A stretch of DNA of 64,000 nt from Lewinellaceae bacterium SD302 (GCA_002591745.1 PDLQ01000008.1:124001-188000); one strand, 5' to 3'. Shown: positions 39,549 through 48,136, counted from the first letter of the stretch. Program-made: numbers and translations. The notes: generated from the letters alone by a model not told the origin.

Positions 39549-39920
39549 TTAAGCATAGATTGATACCAATCGCTCGTGTAGCAAATTGGTGATCCGACGA
39601 TTGACCGCTGCTTCCTGCGCCAGGTAAAACGTCATTTCATCGGTCGTGAACTGACCGATGACGATGCCGAAAAGCAGACTGCGGAAACGGTTGTCGCGAG
39701 TCAGCATTTCTTTCAGCTTGTCGCGACGTTTATCTTTGGCTGTTTGGTTAAAGTCTACCTTCCGTTTCCTGAGGTAATGATCGGTAATGGAGTGCAGAAG
39801 GGTGTGCTGAAGTTTCAGTACGGGACGGAGAGTTTTGTTTTGGTAGTGTTCTACCGGCTGATCCGTAGGTTGAGTGATGACCTCGGGGCGGAGATTTAAT
39901 CTGTCTTGGTCGGTATCCAT
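39549..39920 (-). CDS. Conserved hypothetical protein (123 aa)
   Basis: Soluble, helical, highly charged: VEHYQNKTLRPVLKLQHTLL, LRKRKVDFNQTAKDKRRDKL, then FRSLLFGIVIGQFTTDEMTF. I recall similar short proteins in Bacteroidota, sometimes labelled glyoxalase, but nothing of a glyoxalase metal site is visible here. Function unknown. Divergent from the gluconolactonase-like gene. Confidence 0.65.
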   Translation of the reverse strand: MDTDQDRLNLRPEVITQPTDQPVEHYQNKTLRPVLKLQHTLLHSITDHYLRKRKVDFNQTAKDKRRDKLKEMLTRDNRFRSLLFGIVIGQFTTDEMTFYLAQEAAVNRRITNLLHERLVSIYA

Positions 39921-40138
39921 AGGGTTGTAACGTAAATGCCGGTTTTGGGTTTCCTCCCTCTTCTATATCATTCGCGCATGGCCAGGCCAGAGGAGTTTGA
40001 CTGCTGAAATTGGCTGGCCCAAATTCCCCTGGCGATGGTTTATTGTGCAGAGGACTGCGAGATAGGTCTGATCGTCCGGAAGCAGCTATATTGTGTGCTT
40101 CCATCAACCTTGCTACTTCGTTAGCCATAATAAACCCG

Positions 40139-41185
40139 ATGATGAAATCTCTGAAGATCATTAGTTTTTTGCCATTCCTGCTCTTGTTTGCCTGCGGTGC
40201 TACCCAACCAACCGAGGGTAATGAAGAGGCTCAGAACACCCACGACTACCCCACCACCGGAAGCATTGAAAGTTACGAAGAAGCCTTAGATGCCATCATA
40301 TCTACGGAGGCAAAAATCGAAATTCTGGCCCGTGGGTTTAACTGGAGCGAAGGTCCGCTTTGGCTGCCGGAGCAGGAGATGCTGATCTTTTCCGATGTGC
40401 CGGAAAATACGGTCTACTCCTGGCAAGAAGGAGATACGACAGCTAGTGTTTATCTACGTCCTTCCGGCTTTACCGGCGAAAAGACCGATAGCGGTGAGCC
40501 TGGTAGTAATGGACTGACGCTTTCTCCTGAGGGTCGTTTGGTCCTTTGCCAGCACGGAGACCGGCGGGTGGCAGTAACGGATCTGCCGATTACCGGCCAA
40601 ACGGCCACTTTCGAAACTTTGGCGGACAAGTTTGATGGCAAGCGTTTTCACAGCCCGAACGACGTGGTCTATCATCCAGTCAGTGGAGAGGCCTATTTTA
40701 CCGACCCGCCCTATGGGTTACCCGGGCAGGCAAATAGCGAGTTGAAGGAATTGAAATTCTACGGAGTTTTTCGCCTGGATAACGAAGGACAAGTACACAG
40801 TCTGGACCGGACCCTGATCCGGCCCAACGGTATTGCATTTTCACCGGACGGCAAGAAAGCCTACGTTGCTCAGTCCTTTCCGCTGGCGGCCCAGTGGTTT
40901 GTCTACGACGTAGCTGAAAACGGCAAATTTACGGAACGTAAAAGCTTGTTGGACGTTACAAAACTCGTAGAAGATAATCCCGGATTGCCGGATGGCCTAA
41001 AAGTGGCTAAGAACGGTACCCTCTTTGCTACCGGCCCTGGCGGGGTACATGTTTTATCCCCGGACGGTAAGCGGCTGGGACTGATCCGTACCGGCCGGGC
41101 TACGGCGAATTGTGCCTTCGGTCCGGACGAGAAAACGCTGTATATGACGGCGGATGACCTGCTGTTGCGGGTGGCGTTAAAGTAG
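40139..41185 (+). CDS. SMP-30/gluconolactonase-like lipoprotein
   Basis: Starting at MMKSLKIISFLPFLLLFAC gives a lipobox (LLFAC) and a lipoprotein anchored outside the cytoplasm; the in-frame ATG at 40010 adds 43 residues with no signal character. The six-bladed propeller of the SMP-30 family is visible: FNWSEGPLWLPEQEMLIFSD, SNGLTLSPEGRLVL, FHSPNDVVYHPVSGEAYFTD, RPNGIAFSPDGKKAYV and LPDGLKVAKNGTLFATGPGG. The Glu and Asn/Asp metal ligands are present. Likely hydrolyses sugar lactones; substrate unknown. Confidence 0.88.
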   Translation: MMKSLKIISFLPFLLLFACGATQPTEGNEEAQNTHDYPTTGSIESYEEALDAIISTEAKIEILARGFNWSEGPLWLPEQEMLIFSDVPENTVYSWQEGDTTASVYLRPSGFTGEKTDSGEPGSNGLTLSPEGRLVLCQHGDRRVAVTDLPITGQTATFETLADKFDGKRFHSPNDVVYHPVSGEAYFTDPPYGLPGQANSELKELKFYGVFRLDNEGQVHSLDRTLIRPNGIAFSPDGKKAYVAQSFPLAAQWFVYDVAENGKFTERKSLLDVTKLVEDNPGLPDGLKVAKNGTLFATGPGGVHVLSPDGKRLGLIRTGRATANCAFGPDEKTLYMTADDLLLRVALK

Positions 41186-41189
41186 CGTT

Positions 41190-41372
41190 AAACGAAATAT
41201 GCCGTGGCCACGGATATTGGATTAAGTCGATCTGGTGGGTATTGGAACAACGACCTTCATCGCTCCCGCAGTAAGTGTAGATACAGACCTGGAAGTGAAT
41301 CGCTGGGTCATTGATGACCGCAATGGTGTATTGGTTAGCCTCAATGGCGGACTACGCTTTTGGCTCAAATAA
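41190..41372 (+). pseudogene. Decayed C-terminal fragment of a beta-barrel-like protein
   Basis: Two plus-strand frames read like one interrupted protein: KYAVATDIGLSRSGGYWNND in the first and, after a frame change near 41250, TTFIAPAVSVDTDLEVNRWV followed by DDRNGVLVSLNGGLRFWLK and a stop at 41370-41372. The alternating strands and an end on an aromatic residue suggest an outer-membrane barrel terminus. No start codon or upstream part is left; the gluconolactonase-like stop lies just before it. Confidence 0.4.
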
Positions 41373-41389
41373 AATGCTTACCCGGCCCC

Positions 41390-41420
41390 TTGCAGGTTTT
41401 GTTGAAACAGCTTATCTTTG
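41390..41420 (+). promoter_or_regulatory. Promoter of tRNA-Met
   Basis: TTG at 41390-41392 and TATCTTTG at 41413-41420, separated by 20 bp, fit the Bacteroidota -33/-7 promoter. The tRNA begins 16 bp downstream. Confidence 0.6.
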
Positions 41421-41435
41421 CGCTCGCTTAACCAT

Positions 41436-41509
41436 GGCGCGGTAGCTCAGCCGGTTAGAGCGCAGGATTCATAATCCTGAGGTCGGGTGTTCGAGTCACC
41501 CTCGCGCTA
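41436..41509 (+). tRNA. tRNA-Met (anticodon CAT)
   Basis: Complete cloverleaf: acceptor GGCGCGG pairing with TCGCGCT (G-U at both ends), D-arm GCTC/GAGC, anticodon stem CAGGA/TCCTG with loop TTCATAA (anticodon 41470-41472), T-arm GGGTG/CACCC with TTCGAGT. Discriminator A; CCA is not encoded. The stem lacks the three G-C pairs of initiator tRNA, so it is elongator Met or, less likely, a lysidine-modified Ile tRNA. Promoter and terminator surround it. Confidence 0.95.
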
Positions 41510-41515
41510 CATTTC

Positions 41516-41550
41516 AAAGGGATCAAAACACAGGTGTTTTGGTCCCTTTT
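41516..41550. terminator. Bidirectional terminator between tRNA-Met and the AsmA-like gene
   Basis: AAAGGGATCAAAACAC (41516-41531) pairs with GTGTTTTGGTCCCTTT (41534-41549), giving a hairpin flanked by A- and T-runs that works in both directions. It serves the tRNA on the plus strand and the convergent AsmA-like gene. Confidence 0.85.
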
Positions 41551-41553
41551 GTA

Positions 41554-44091
41554 TTACCCCTCATCCCGCCAATCTACGGGCTCCTCCACTTCCTCAATCA
41601 CCTCCTTGAACTGATTTTCCAATTCCCGGCGAATCCGGTTCTTGTGAAGCTCACTGCGCTCAAAGTCTTTTTTGACCTCCCGTTTGTTAGTCTCCACCTC
41701 GTAGTTATCCAGATTGCCTTTGACGGTATAGTAGAGATTGAAGAAGCCGTTGCGGCGGGCGGGCAGCAGCTTCAGATCGTCGTCATGCTTGGCGATCTTG
41801 TTGGCCAGTACCTGACCGGCGTTGACCTTGATGTTGTAGTCCATCACGTGGGTGAAGGAGTGACTGCCGCTAAGGGTCATGTTCATGGCGCTGGACTGGA
41901 TGAACATCACCGGAATTTGTACGATCTGATCGCTGATCTCCAGGTAATTGCGGAGGTTGGTGAAACGAACCTGACCGAGATCTTTGGCTTTAAGAACGGC
42001 TCCAAAGTTTTCAAGCATCTCGAAGTCGTGGAGTTCACCGTCACGAATATCCACTTCGGCCAGCACCAGAAGTTTGTCGTAGTCCAGCTCCATTTCGGGG
42101 CTGAAGTAGGCACGGATGTACATCCGGCTGTCCAGCCAGCCTTCCAAATTGTCGCTGGTCAGCACTTCCTGACCAAAATTTTCACCTTGTTCGAAGAATT
42201 GTTCGGCGTCTACGTGTTGGGCTTTGATCTTGGCGTTGAGGCGGGGACTTTCGGTGAAGACCAGGTCGGCACCGATCAAAAAACGACCTTCCATGGCGTC
42301 GCTTTGGCCTTGAATGGTCATTTTCCGGGGCACGAAGTCAATCTGGCCGATGAAGTTGGTACCCTCGATCTTGCCGTAGTTCCAGTCATCGATTCTGGCG
42401 TCGAACTGTCCGTTGAGCAGATCGACGAGACGACCTCTTTTTTCCAGGCTTTTGCGAGCCAGTTGGTCTTCGGTACCCGTGTCCTCCGCTTCCTCGATCT
42501 CTTCTTCGGTGGGCCCGGAGAGTTTTAGCAGTTCATCGATGTCCAGTTCGGAACCGGTGAGTAAGGTGCGAAAAGTCAACCGGGCATCTTTGGTATTCAG
42601 GGAGTCGGCGAAGAGGACGGGGATCAGGTTGGTGGCCTCACCGGTAAAAGTAATGTCCGTACCCTCGGCCAGGAGCCGAAGGTCATTGACTTTAAATTGG
42701 TTGTCGTTCAGAGTCAGATCGCCGCTGGCCAGTTCCAGCTCCTGCTCGTTCACCTCCATGGCTACTTTGTTAACCAAAAAACGGCCGCCGGTCTTTACTT
42801 TTCCAATGGTCCTGGGGCTCAGCATATCCTCGTAACGCCCTTCAATCCGCAGGTTTTCGATGGTAATCTCACCGTCGGCTTCGGCTAAGATCCCTTCGGG
42901 CAACAAACCGGGCAAAGCTTCACCGGGAATCTCTCCTTCCGCCCCGAATACGATGAGCGGATCATCAAAATTTTCTACCTGGAGTTGTAGTTGAAATGGC
43001 TGACCGGCAAACTCCCCGCTCAGGTTTTCGATGGCAAAAACAGAGCTGACTGGCAGGCGCTGGCGGCCGTTGGTGAACTCTCCGGTGAAGTTGAGATCGC
43101 GGGCGTCCACATCCATCCGGGGGCTACTCAGCAGCCCGTCAGTAAAGTTGATGCGAAAGGCCATTTCAGGCTGGCGGGCTTCGGTCCATCGCTCCTTGAC
43201 CGTACCACTCATTTCAAATTTACCCTTACTTCTCAGTTCCCCCAGGTAGTCACGGTATTCTTGTGGCAACAAGAGCAGGAGGTCGGTGAGCGAACTTTCT
43301 TCGCTGCGGAAATTGAGGTCTGTTTCCCAGCCATCAATGGCCTGTTTCATACTGCCGTCAGCCAGCAGGTTCAAGCCACCGAGCCCGAGGTAGAGCTCTT
43401 TGAAATTGTACGTCTGCTCGGTATTATTGACGACACTTTCTGCTCCGATGCGTAGTGACTGGCCGGCAAAAAGACGTTGGTCACCATTATCGATAAAGCG
43501 CAACTCGGCGTTAGCGGTCGTAGCCATGTCATAGATCTCTTCGCCGAAGTCGCCCCGAAAATTAGCGTCGTACAAGAGGGCCGCTGCCTCCAGGCCGAGT
43601 TGCTCGTTGATGTAGACAAACTCAATATCCTCCAGCCGGGCATCATCGATGGCAAAAACGGCGGCCTCGGATGTTTGGTCCTGGTTGGCCAGTTGCTCGT
43701 CCAGGGGCTGGTAAGCCAGTAACTGATAATTGGTATTGCCATCGGGGTCCACGTAAATCTGTAAAGCGCCGTTGGAGACCACGATCGTCTTGATCCGTGT
43801 CTTTCCGAAGATGCTCGACAGGCCGATCTGACAACTCATGCGCTCGGCTTCAATCAAGGGGGTGCCGTCGCTGCCAATCATCGTGAAGTCCTCCAAATCT
43901 ACCGATAGGCTCGGGAAGGCACGCAGCAAACTGACCGATACGTCACCGGCCGTGATCTCGGTATTCAACGAGTCATTCAAACCCGCAATAACACTTCGCC
44001 CGATACTACCGCCCAAAAACTGGACGATGAGGAACAGTACCAGAAAGATGGCAAGCAGGCCTAAGCCGAGGTATTTGAGGGTTCTTTTCAT
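41554..44091 (-). CDS. AsmA-family inner-membrane-anchored protein
   Basis: From MKRTLKYLGLGLLAIFLVLF (845 aa) there is one N-terminal span and then a long periplasmic beta-rich region. The AsmA start pattern is clear: GGSIGRSVIAGLNDSL, ITAGDVSVSLLRAFPSLSVD, and LIEAERMSCQIGLSSIFGKT. AsmA-like proteins are thought to be bridge-like carriers of phospholipids to the outer membrane or assembly factors. The C-terminus is charged (FKEVIEEVEEPVDWRDEG). A near-exact repeat core (CAAAGTAGCC) falls inside at 42760. A 5-codon longer start at 44106 is possible. Confidence 0.85.
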   Translation of the reverse strand: MKRTLKYLGLGLLAIFLVLFLIVQFLGGSIGRSVIAGLNDSLNTEITAGDVSVSLLRAFPSLSVDLEDFTMIGSDGTPLIEAERMSCQIGLSSIFGKTRIKTIVVSNGALQIYVDPDGNTNYQLLAYQPLDEQLANQDQTSEAAVFAIDDARLEDIEFVYINEQLGLEAAALLYDANFRGDFGEEIYDMATTANAELRFIDNGDQRLFAGQSLRIGAESVVNNTEQTYNFKELYLGLGGLNLLADGSMKQAIDGWETDLNFRSEESSLTDLLLLLPQEYRDYLGELRSKGKFEMSGTVKERWTEARQPEMAFRINFTDGLLSSPRMDVDARDLNFTGEFTNGRQRLPVSSVFAIENLSGEFAGQPFQLQLQVENFDDPLIVFGAEGEIPGEALPGLLPEGILAEADGEITIENLRIEGRYEDMLSPRTIGKVKTGGRFLVNKVAMEVNEQELELASGDLTLNDNQFKVNDLRLLAEGTDITFTGEATNLIPVLFADSLNTKDARLTFRTLLTGSELDIDELLKLSGPTEEEIEEAEDTGTEDQLARKSLEKRGRLVDLLNGQFDARIDDWNYGKIEGTNFIGQIDFVPRKMTIQGQSDAMEGRFLIGADLVFTESPRLNAKIKAQHVDAEQFFEQGENFGQEVLTSDNLEGWLDSRMYIRAYFSPEMELDYDKLLVLAEVDIRDGELHDFEMLENFGAVLKAKDLGQVRFTNLRNYLEISDQIVQIPVMFIQSSAMNMTLSGSHSFTHVMDYNIKVNAGQVLANKIAKHDDDLKLLPARRNGFFNLYYTVKGNLDNYEVETNKREVKKDFERSELHKNRIRRELENQFKEVIEEVEEPVDWRDEG

Positions 44092-44140
44092 TTTTATTAC
44101 AAACAACTCCGGGGAGCAGCTAAAAAATTGGATGTATTAT

Positions 44141-44157
44141 GGCTAACAAAGTAGCAA
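44141..44157 (+). repeat. CAAAGTAGCA-family repeat, single copy
   Basis: GGCTAACAAAGTAGCAAAG with exact decamer 44147-44156, between the AsmA-like start and nadA. Confidence 0.8.
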
Positions 44158-44243
44158 AGAAATGTGCAAACAAAAACGAATATTATCCTGAACGATCACC
44201 ATCTAATTCTTCGTTTTAAATTTAAACTAACCAACAAATACTC

Positions 44244-44251
44244 TAGTTTTG
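44244..44251 (+). promoter_or_regulatory. Possible nadA -7 promoter element (TAGTTTTG)
   Basis: TAnnTTTG match 14 bp before the 56-bp palindrome, which would then lie within the nadA leader RNA. No clear -33 element. Confidence 0.35.
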
Positions 44252-44264
44252 CGTTATCTTAGCA

Positions 44265-44320
44265 CGGCTGGCGACCTCCCGGTCGCTCTAGCGCTAGAGC
44301 GACCGGGAGGTCGCCAGCCG
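44265..44320. repeat. Perfect 56-bp palindrome (two head-to-head REP-like units)
   Basis: The sequence from 44265 to the centre AGC|GCT at 44292/44293 is repeated exactly as its complement to 44320. Each half holds GGCTGGCGACCTCCCGGTCG, itself a hairpin (GCGACC/GGTCGC with loop TCCC). Confidence 0.92.
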
Positions 44321-44331
44321 CAATGTTCACC

Positions 44332-44354
44332 GAGCGACCGGGAGGTCGCTAACC
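44332..44354 (+). repeat. Third REP-like unit before nadA
   Basis: GAGCGACCGGGAGGTCGCTA followed by ACC, the same unit as in the adjacent palindrome, ending 8 bp before the nadA ATG, in a position to affect translation. Confidence 0.85.
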
Positions 44355-44362
44355 GTAAGCTT

Positions 44363-45370
44363 ATGTCCGCTGATCTCAATCTCGCTAAAGAACGACTCAA
44401 TAAGAAAGGGTTTCTCGACCTTGACGTAGATCCCACCCTCGACCTCGTCGCCGAGATTGAAAAACTAAAAAAGGAGCGCAACGCCATTATTCTGGCCCAC
44501 TACTACCAGGAAAGTGAGATCCAGGACATCGCGGACTACATCGGCGACAGCCTCGGTCTTAGTCAGCAGGCAGCCAGCACGGATGCGGACATCATCGTTT
44601 TTGCCGGCGTTCACTTCATGGCCGAAACGGCTAAGATGCTGAGCCCGAACAAAAAAGTCCTTCTCCCTGATCTGAAAGCCGGCTGTAGCCTGGCCGACAG
44701 CTGCCCCGCCCCGGTTTTCCGTAAGTTTAAGGAGAAGTATCCCGACCATAAAGTGGTCAGTTACATCAACTGTACCGCCGAATTAAAGACCCTTACGGAC
44801 ATTTGCTGCACCAGCACCAACGCCCGCCACATCATCGATTCCATCCCGGAAGACCAGCCCATTATTTTCGCCCCGGATGTCAATCTTGGCCGTTGGTTGA
44901 TCAAGGAAACCGGTCGTGATATGGTCCTCTGGAACGGTAGTTGTATGGTCCACGAAATTTTCAGCCACGAAAAGATCACCAAGCTGAAAATACGCCATCC
45001 TGAGGCCAAGTTCATCGCTCACCCCGAATGTGAGGCTCACCTGCTGGACATCGCCGATCACGTAGGCAGTACCAGCAGTTTGCTGCGCTTTACGCGTGAG
45101 TCGGAGGCTCAGGAATTCATCGTAGCTACCGAGCCGGGCATTATTCACCAAATGGAAAAGGAAAGTCCGGGCAAGAAATTCTACCCCGCGCCCCCTACGA
45201 ACTCCTGTGCCTGCAATGAGTGCCCTCACATGAAGCGCAATACCATGGAGAAGCTGTACCTCTGCATGAAGCACGAGTTACCGGAGATCACCTTGCCGGA
45301 ATGGGTGATCGAGCAAGGGGTAGCAAGTATCGACCGGATGCTGGAGATATCCGCCAAAGCGGGTCTCTAA
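44363..45370 (+). CDS. nadA: Quinolinate synthase A
   Basis: Makes quinolinate from iminoaspartate and dihydroxyacetone phosphate for NAD synthesis, using a [4Fe-4S] cluster. The 335 aa show [20 protein letters not shown], the cluster Cys segments [19 protein letters not shown] and [16 protein letters not shown], and HPEC. The ATG at 44363 ([12 protein letters not shown]) is preferred; an upstream frame from 44249 would translate the palindromic repeat. REP-like elements lie on both sides of this gene. No nadB or nadC is nearby. Confidence 0.96.
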   Translation: MSADLNLAKERLNKKGFLDLDVDPTLDLVAEIEKLKKERNAIILAHYYQESEIQDIADYIGDSLGLSQQAASTDADIIVFAGVHFMAETAKMLSPNKKVLLPDLKAGCSLADSCPAPVFRKFKEKYPDHKVVSYINCTAELKTLTDICCTSTNARHIIDSIPEDQPIIFAPDVNLGRWLIKETGRDMVLWNGSCMVHEIFSHEKITKLKIRHPEAKFIAHPECEAHLLDIADHVGSTSSLLRFTRESEAQEFIVATEPGIIHQMEKESPGKKFYPAPPTNSCACNECPHMKRNTMEKLYLCMKHELPEITLPEWVIEQGVASIDRMLEISAKAGL

Positions 45371-45372
45371 CT

Positions 45373-45439
45373 GGCTAGCGACCTCCCGGTCGCTCGATAA
45401 AGCAATCAACTAACTAGAGCGACCGGGAGGTCGCTAGCC
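45373..45439. repeat. Inverted REP-like pair between nadA and the convergent glycosyltransferase
   Basis: GGCTAGCGACCTCCCGGTCG continues to 45395 and is repeated as its exact complement at 45417-45439, 21 bp apart. It starts 2 bp after the nadA stop and ends 3 bp before the end of the minus-strand gene, so it probably works as a bidirectional terminator. Confidence 0.9.
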
Positions 45440-45442
45440 CCT

Positions 45443-46135
45443 TTACCAGGGTTTCAACATTCGCCGATAGGTATCGATCATCACTTGCTGTGGTGCCCCG
45501 TTCTTATACATTCGGAAGACCCGTAGATTGGCCATTTGTACCCGGAACCAGTTGTTGGCCCGGTACTTCCGTGCGGAAACTTCAATGCTGCGGGGGATGA
45601 TGCGAAAAGGAAACCTGGCCTGGGTGCGTTCGATAAAATCATAATCCTCCATGATACGCATGTCGGCGTTGAAGCCCCCGAGTTCCTCAAAGGCCTGGCG
45701 AGTAACGTACAGTGACTGGTCACCACCCCGGCAAGACAAAGCATTGAAACGTGTACAATAGGCATTGATAGCCAGTAAGGGATGGAACATATCGAAACGA
45801 AAACGGTAGCAGCCTACGGGATCACCTGCTGCTACTCCCTGAACGACATCCTGATAAAAGCCCTTCGGTGGGCGGGTATCGGCGTGAACGAAATAGTAGA
45901 TATCTGCGTCGGGGTAGGCGGCAACGGCGGCGTTCATCTGGGGCCCTCGACCGGGGCGTGGAGATTCGAAGAAGACACAGCCATTGGCTTCGGTAACGGC
46001 TCTGGTAGCGTCGGTACTTCCGGCGCCTGTAACGATAATTTTCCCCTTGCCTTCCAGTTCATAACTTAAAAACGGAAGAAGCTGCCGCAAATTATCGGCT
46101 TCGTTCAGGGTAGGAACGATCAGGTGGATAAACAT
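45443..46135 (-). CDS. Family 2 glycosyltransferase (TIGR04283-like)
   Basis: From MFIHLIVPTLNEADNLRQLL, a GT-A fold enzyme of 230 aa with the nucleotide-sugar part GAGSTDATRAVTEANG, the ESPRPGRGPQMNAA segment and the DXD-type IYYFVHADTRPP, all typical of the TIGR04283 group. Later CRGGDQSLYVTRQAFEELGG and MEDYDFIERTQ. Donor and acceptor unknown. An ATG 10 codons upstream (46165) is possible. Convergent with nadA. Confidence 0.85.
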   Translation of the reverse strand: MFIHLIVPTLNEADNLRQLLPFLSYELEGKGKIIVTGAGSTDATRAVTEANGCVFFESPRPGRGPQMNAAVAAYPDADIYYFVHADTRPPKGFYQDVVQGVAAGDPVGCYRFRFDMFHPLLAINAYCTRFNALSCRGGDQSLYVTRQAFEELGGFNADMRIMEDYDFIERTQARFPFRIIPRSIEVSARKYRANNWFRVQMANLRVFRMYKNGAPQQVMIDTYRRMLKPW

Positions 46136-46269
46136 AACTGATGGTCGTCTTAAGCTTGTATCCAAATACGAAAAAGCATAAGTATATGGATTTCGGATTA
46201 ATTAAGAAAGCGCTCGTTTTCCGTAGAAAACCAGCGCTTTCGGAGCTTGATCGTTGATATTCCGTAGCC

Positions 46270-46719
46270 CTACTGGGGGATTCTCAGTTTTTGGCCAGGG
46301 TATATTTTGTCCGGATGCTCCAGCATGGGCTTATTGGCGTGAAATATCTTCTCGTATTGCATAGGATCTCCGTACATCGCTTTGGATATTTTGGAAAGGC
46401 TGTCTCCGCTTTCCACGGTATAGTAGCGGGCTTCGGGCTCAGGATTGAGTACATTGAGCTGGTTATCGACGGAGCCGACACCTTCCACGTTACCCAAAGC
46501 GAGCGCGACGCGTTCGGCGGTGGCCGTGGTATCCGCGCTACCAGTCACGATTACTTGCTCACAGAGCTCCAGCTGCAGGTCGTTTACGTTGAGGCCCAGG
46601 CGTTCGATCTCAGCCTTGAGTTTCTCTGTCTTGGTGAGCGCGACCTCTTTAGTCACTTCTTTTTCTTTTTTGCCGAAGATTTGGCGGCCTTTGTCGCGGA
46701 GAAAGGAAATAAGTCCCAT
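46270..46719 (-). CDS. kbp: BON-LysM protein, Kbp (YgaU)-like
   Basis: 149 aa, the same length as the E. coli potassium-binding protein Kbp. After a basic N-terminus comes a BON domain (about 30-90; VNDLQLELCEQVIVTGSADT, VEGVGSVDNQLNVL) and a LysM domain (about 97-147; YYTVESGDSLSKISKAMYGD, YEKIFHANKPML, KIYPGQKLRIP). No signal peptide, so cytoplasmic. Kbp senses K+ in enterobacteria; the same role here is inferred from architecture. Confidence 0.88.
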   Translation of the reverse strand: MGLISFLRDKGRQIFGKKEKEVTKEVALTKTEKLKAEIERLGLNVNDLQLELCEQVIVTGSADTTATAERVALALGNVEGVGSVDNQLNVLNPEPEARYYTVESGDSLSKISKAMYGDPMQYEKIFHANKPMLEHPDKIYPGQKLRIPQ

Positions 46720-46809
46720 GTATGTTTTATTTGGAGGGTTTAAGAAATAAAGCCGTAAAGGCTTACTTAAGCAACCCCCATTGGATCGGCTTGTTCGATG
46801 CGATGGAGC

Positions 46810-48009
46810 TTATAATAATCGTAAGTATACCGACTTCAAATAATTACCCTCCCGGAAAGTAGCGGGATGATCAAGATCATGATGAGTACGCTCAATGACC
46901 TCATAAGGCCGGCCGATCTCAGTGAGCACGGCGTGCTGTAAGGCGAAAAAAGTATCGGCATCAACCCGGGCGGAGCAAGAAGCAGCCAGTAGAATTCCTC
47001 CCTTGGCCACCAGGGGCACGGTCAGCTTAGTTAGCCTGCGGTAGGCTTTAAGAGCACCTTCTATTTCATTTTCACTCTTGGCAAAGGACGGTGGGTCACA
47101 AACAACCAGGTCGTAAGTCATTCTCCGCTGAGCCAACTTATCCAGGACTTCAAAGGCATCTCCGGAAAGGGTTTGAAAATTATCGGTGGCGGGAAAGTTG
47201 AGGGCTACGTTTTCCCGGGCTACACTCAGAGCTTGCTCACTGATGTCCAAAGCTGTTACCTCATTGGCACCACCACCCAGGGCGTGGACGGAAAATCCAC
47301 CGGCGTAGCTGAAGATATCCAGCACGGACTTGCCCTCGGCCAGTTCGCCGACGCGTTTGCGGTTATGGCGATGATCAAGGAAGAATCCGGTTTTGTGACC
47401 CTGCAGGACATTGGCTTTGAGTAAAATGCCGTGTTCCCGAAAGACGATTTCCTCATCCTCTAATTGACCTTGCAGAATAATGCCGTCTTCCCAATCTGCG
47501 GGTTTGTCAGTAGCGCCGGCTACGCGTCTGCTAAGTCGAAGAACCACTGTTTTACAGTCGGAAACTTTCAGTAATTCTTCCAGGATCGCCTTCAGCCAGG
47601 GTGCCCAGATGAGGCTATAGACCTTAATGACCAGTACGTGGGCGTAGACATCAGCAATCAACCCGGGGAAACCGTCACTTTCTCCATTGAGCAGGCGGTA
47701 GCTGTTCGTTTCGGTAGCCAACAGATTTTCTCTTAGCGCCCTGGCCACTGCTACTTTGTTAGCCCAAAAACTTTGATCCACCTTGGCCGGACTGCCCTGG
47801 TGTAAAACCTTGATGCGAATTGGTGAATCCGGATCGTAGAGACCCAGGCCGATGAAGCGGTCTTTGCGGCGGTCAAAAATAATGGCCAGGTCGCCACTCT
47901 TTCCTTCTCCCTTCATGCGCTCAATGGCTTGGTCGTATAACCAGGGATGGCCGCTGCGGAGATGGCGTTCGCCGACGGCGGTAAGGCGGGTGGCTAATCG
48001 GTTTGGAAT
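46810..48009 (-). CDS. RlmI-type 23S rRNA methyltransferase, unusual start
   Basis: A class I SAM-dependent methyltransferase with N-terminal PUA domain that methylates a cytosine C5 in 23S rRNA. SAM site VLDIFSYAGGFSVHALGGGA and the catalytic-region CDPPSFAKSE are clear. The first ATG (47916) begins in the middle of the PUA domain; the frame continues upstream for 31 codons with typical PUA sequence (VGERHLRSGHPWLYDQAIER) until an in-frame TAG at 48013-48015. The only plausible start there is ATT at 48007-48009 (399 aa). Either a rare ATT start is used or the true start has been lost to the adjacent repeat array. Confidence 0.85.
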   Translation of the reverse strand: MPNRLATRLTAVGERHLRSGHPWLYDQAIERMKGEGKSGDLAIIFDRRKDRFIGLGLYDPDSPIRIKVLHQGSPAKVDQSFWANKVAVARALRENLLATETNSYRLLNGESDGFPGLIADVYAHVLVIKVYSLIWAPWLKAILEELLKVSDCKTVVLRLSRRVAGATDKPADWEDGIILQGQLEDEEIVFREHGILLKANVLQGHKTGFFLDHRHNRKRVGELAEGKSVLDIFSYAGGFSVHALGGGANEVTALDISEQALSVARENVALNFPATDNFQTLSGDAFEVLDKLAQRRMTYDLVVCDPPSFAKSENEIEGALKAYRRLTKLTVPLVAKGGILLAASCSARVDADTFFALQHAVLTEIGRPYEVIERTHHDLDHPATFREGNYLKSVYLRLL

Positions 48010-48117
48010 GATCTAATGTTTTAATGATCTAATGATAGAATCATCTAATGATAGAATGATCTGATGACCTGATGATAGAATGTTCCGGTAACTGAATGAT
48101 AGAATGGACTAATTAGA
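48010..48117. repeat. Degenerate short repeat array
   Basis: About 108 bp of irregular repeats of units such as ATGATCTAATGATAGA, with TGATGACCTGATGATAGAAT variants, filling the gap between the RlmI-like gene and ugd. Units vary in length, so it looks like slippage-generated low-complexity DNA rather than a CRISPR array. Confidence 0.75.
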
Positions 48118-48136
48118 TCATTGCATTATTCAATCA

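Noticed and set aside
41539-42528. 329-codon plus-strand frame opposite the AsmA-like gene
   Set aside because: Overlaps a clear AsmA-family protein on the other strand and the tRNA terminator.
44249-44362. N-terminal extension of NadA
   Set aside because: It would translate the 56-bp palindrome and the REP unit; NadA proteins start near MSADLNL at 44363.
48010-48117. CRISPR-like array
   Set aside because: Units are short, of uneven length and without unique spacers; no cas genes are near.
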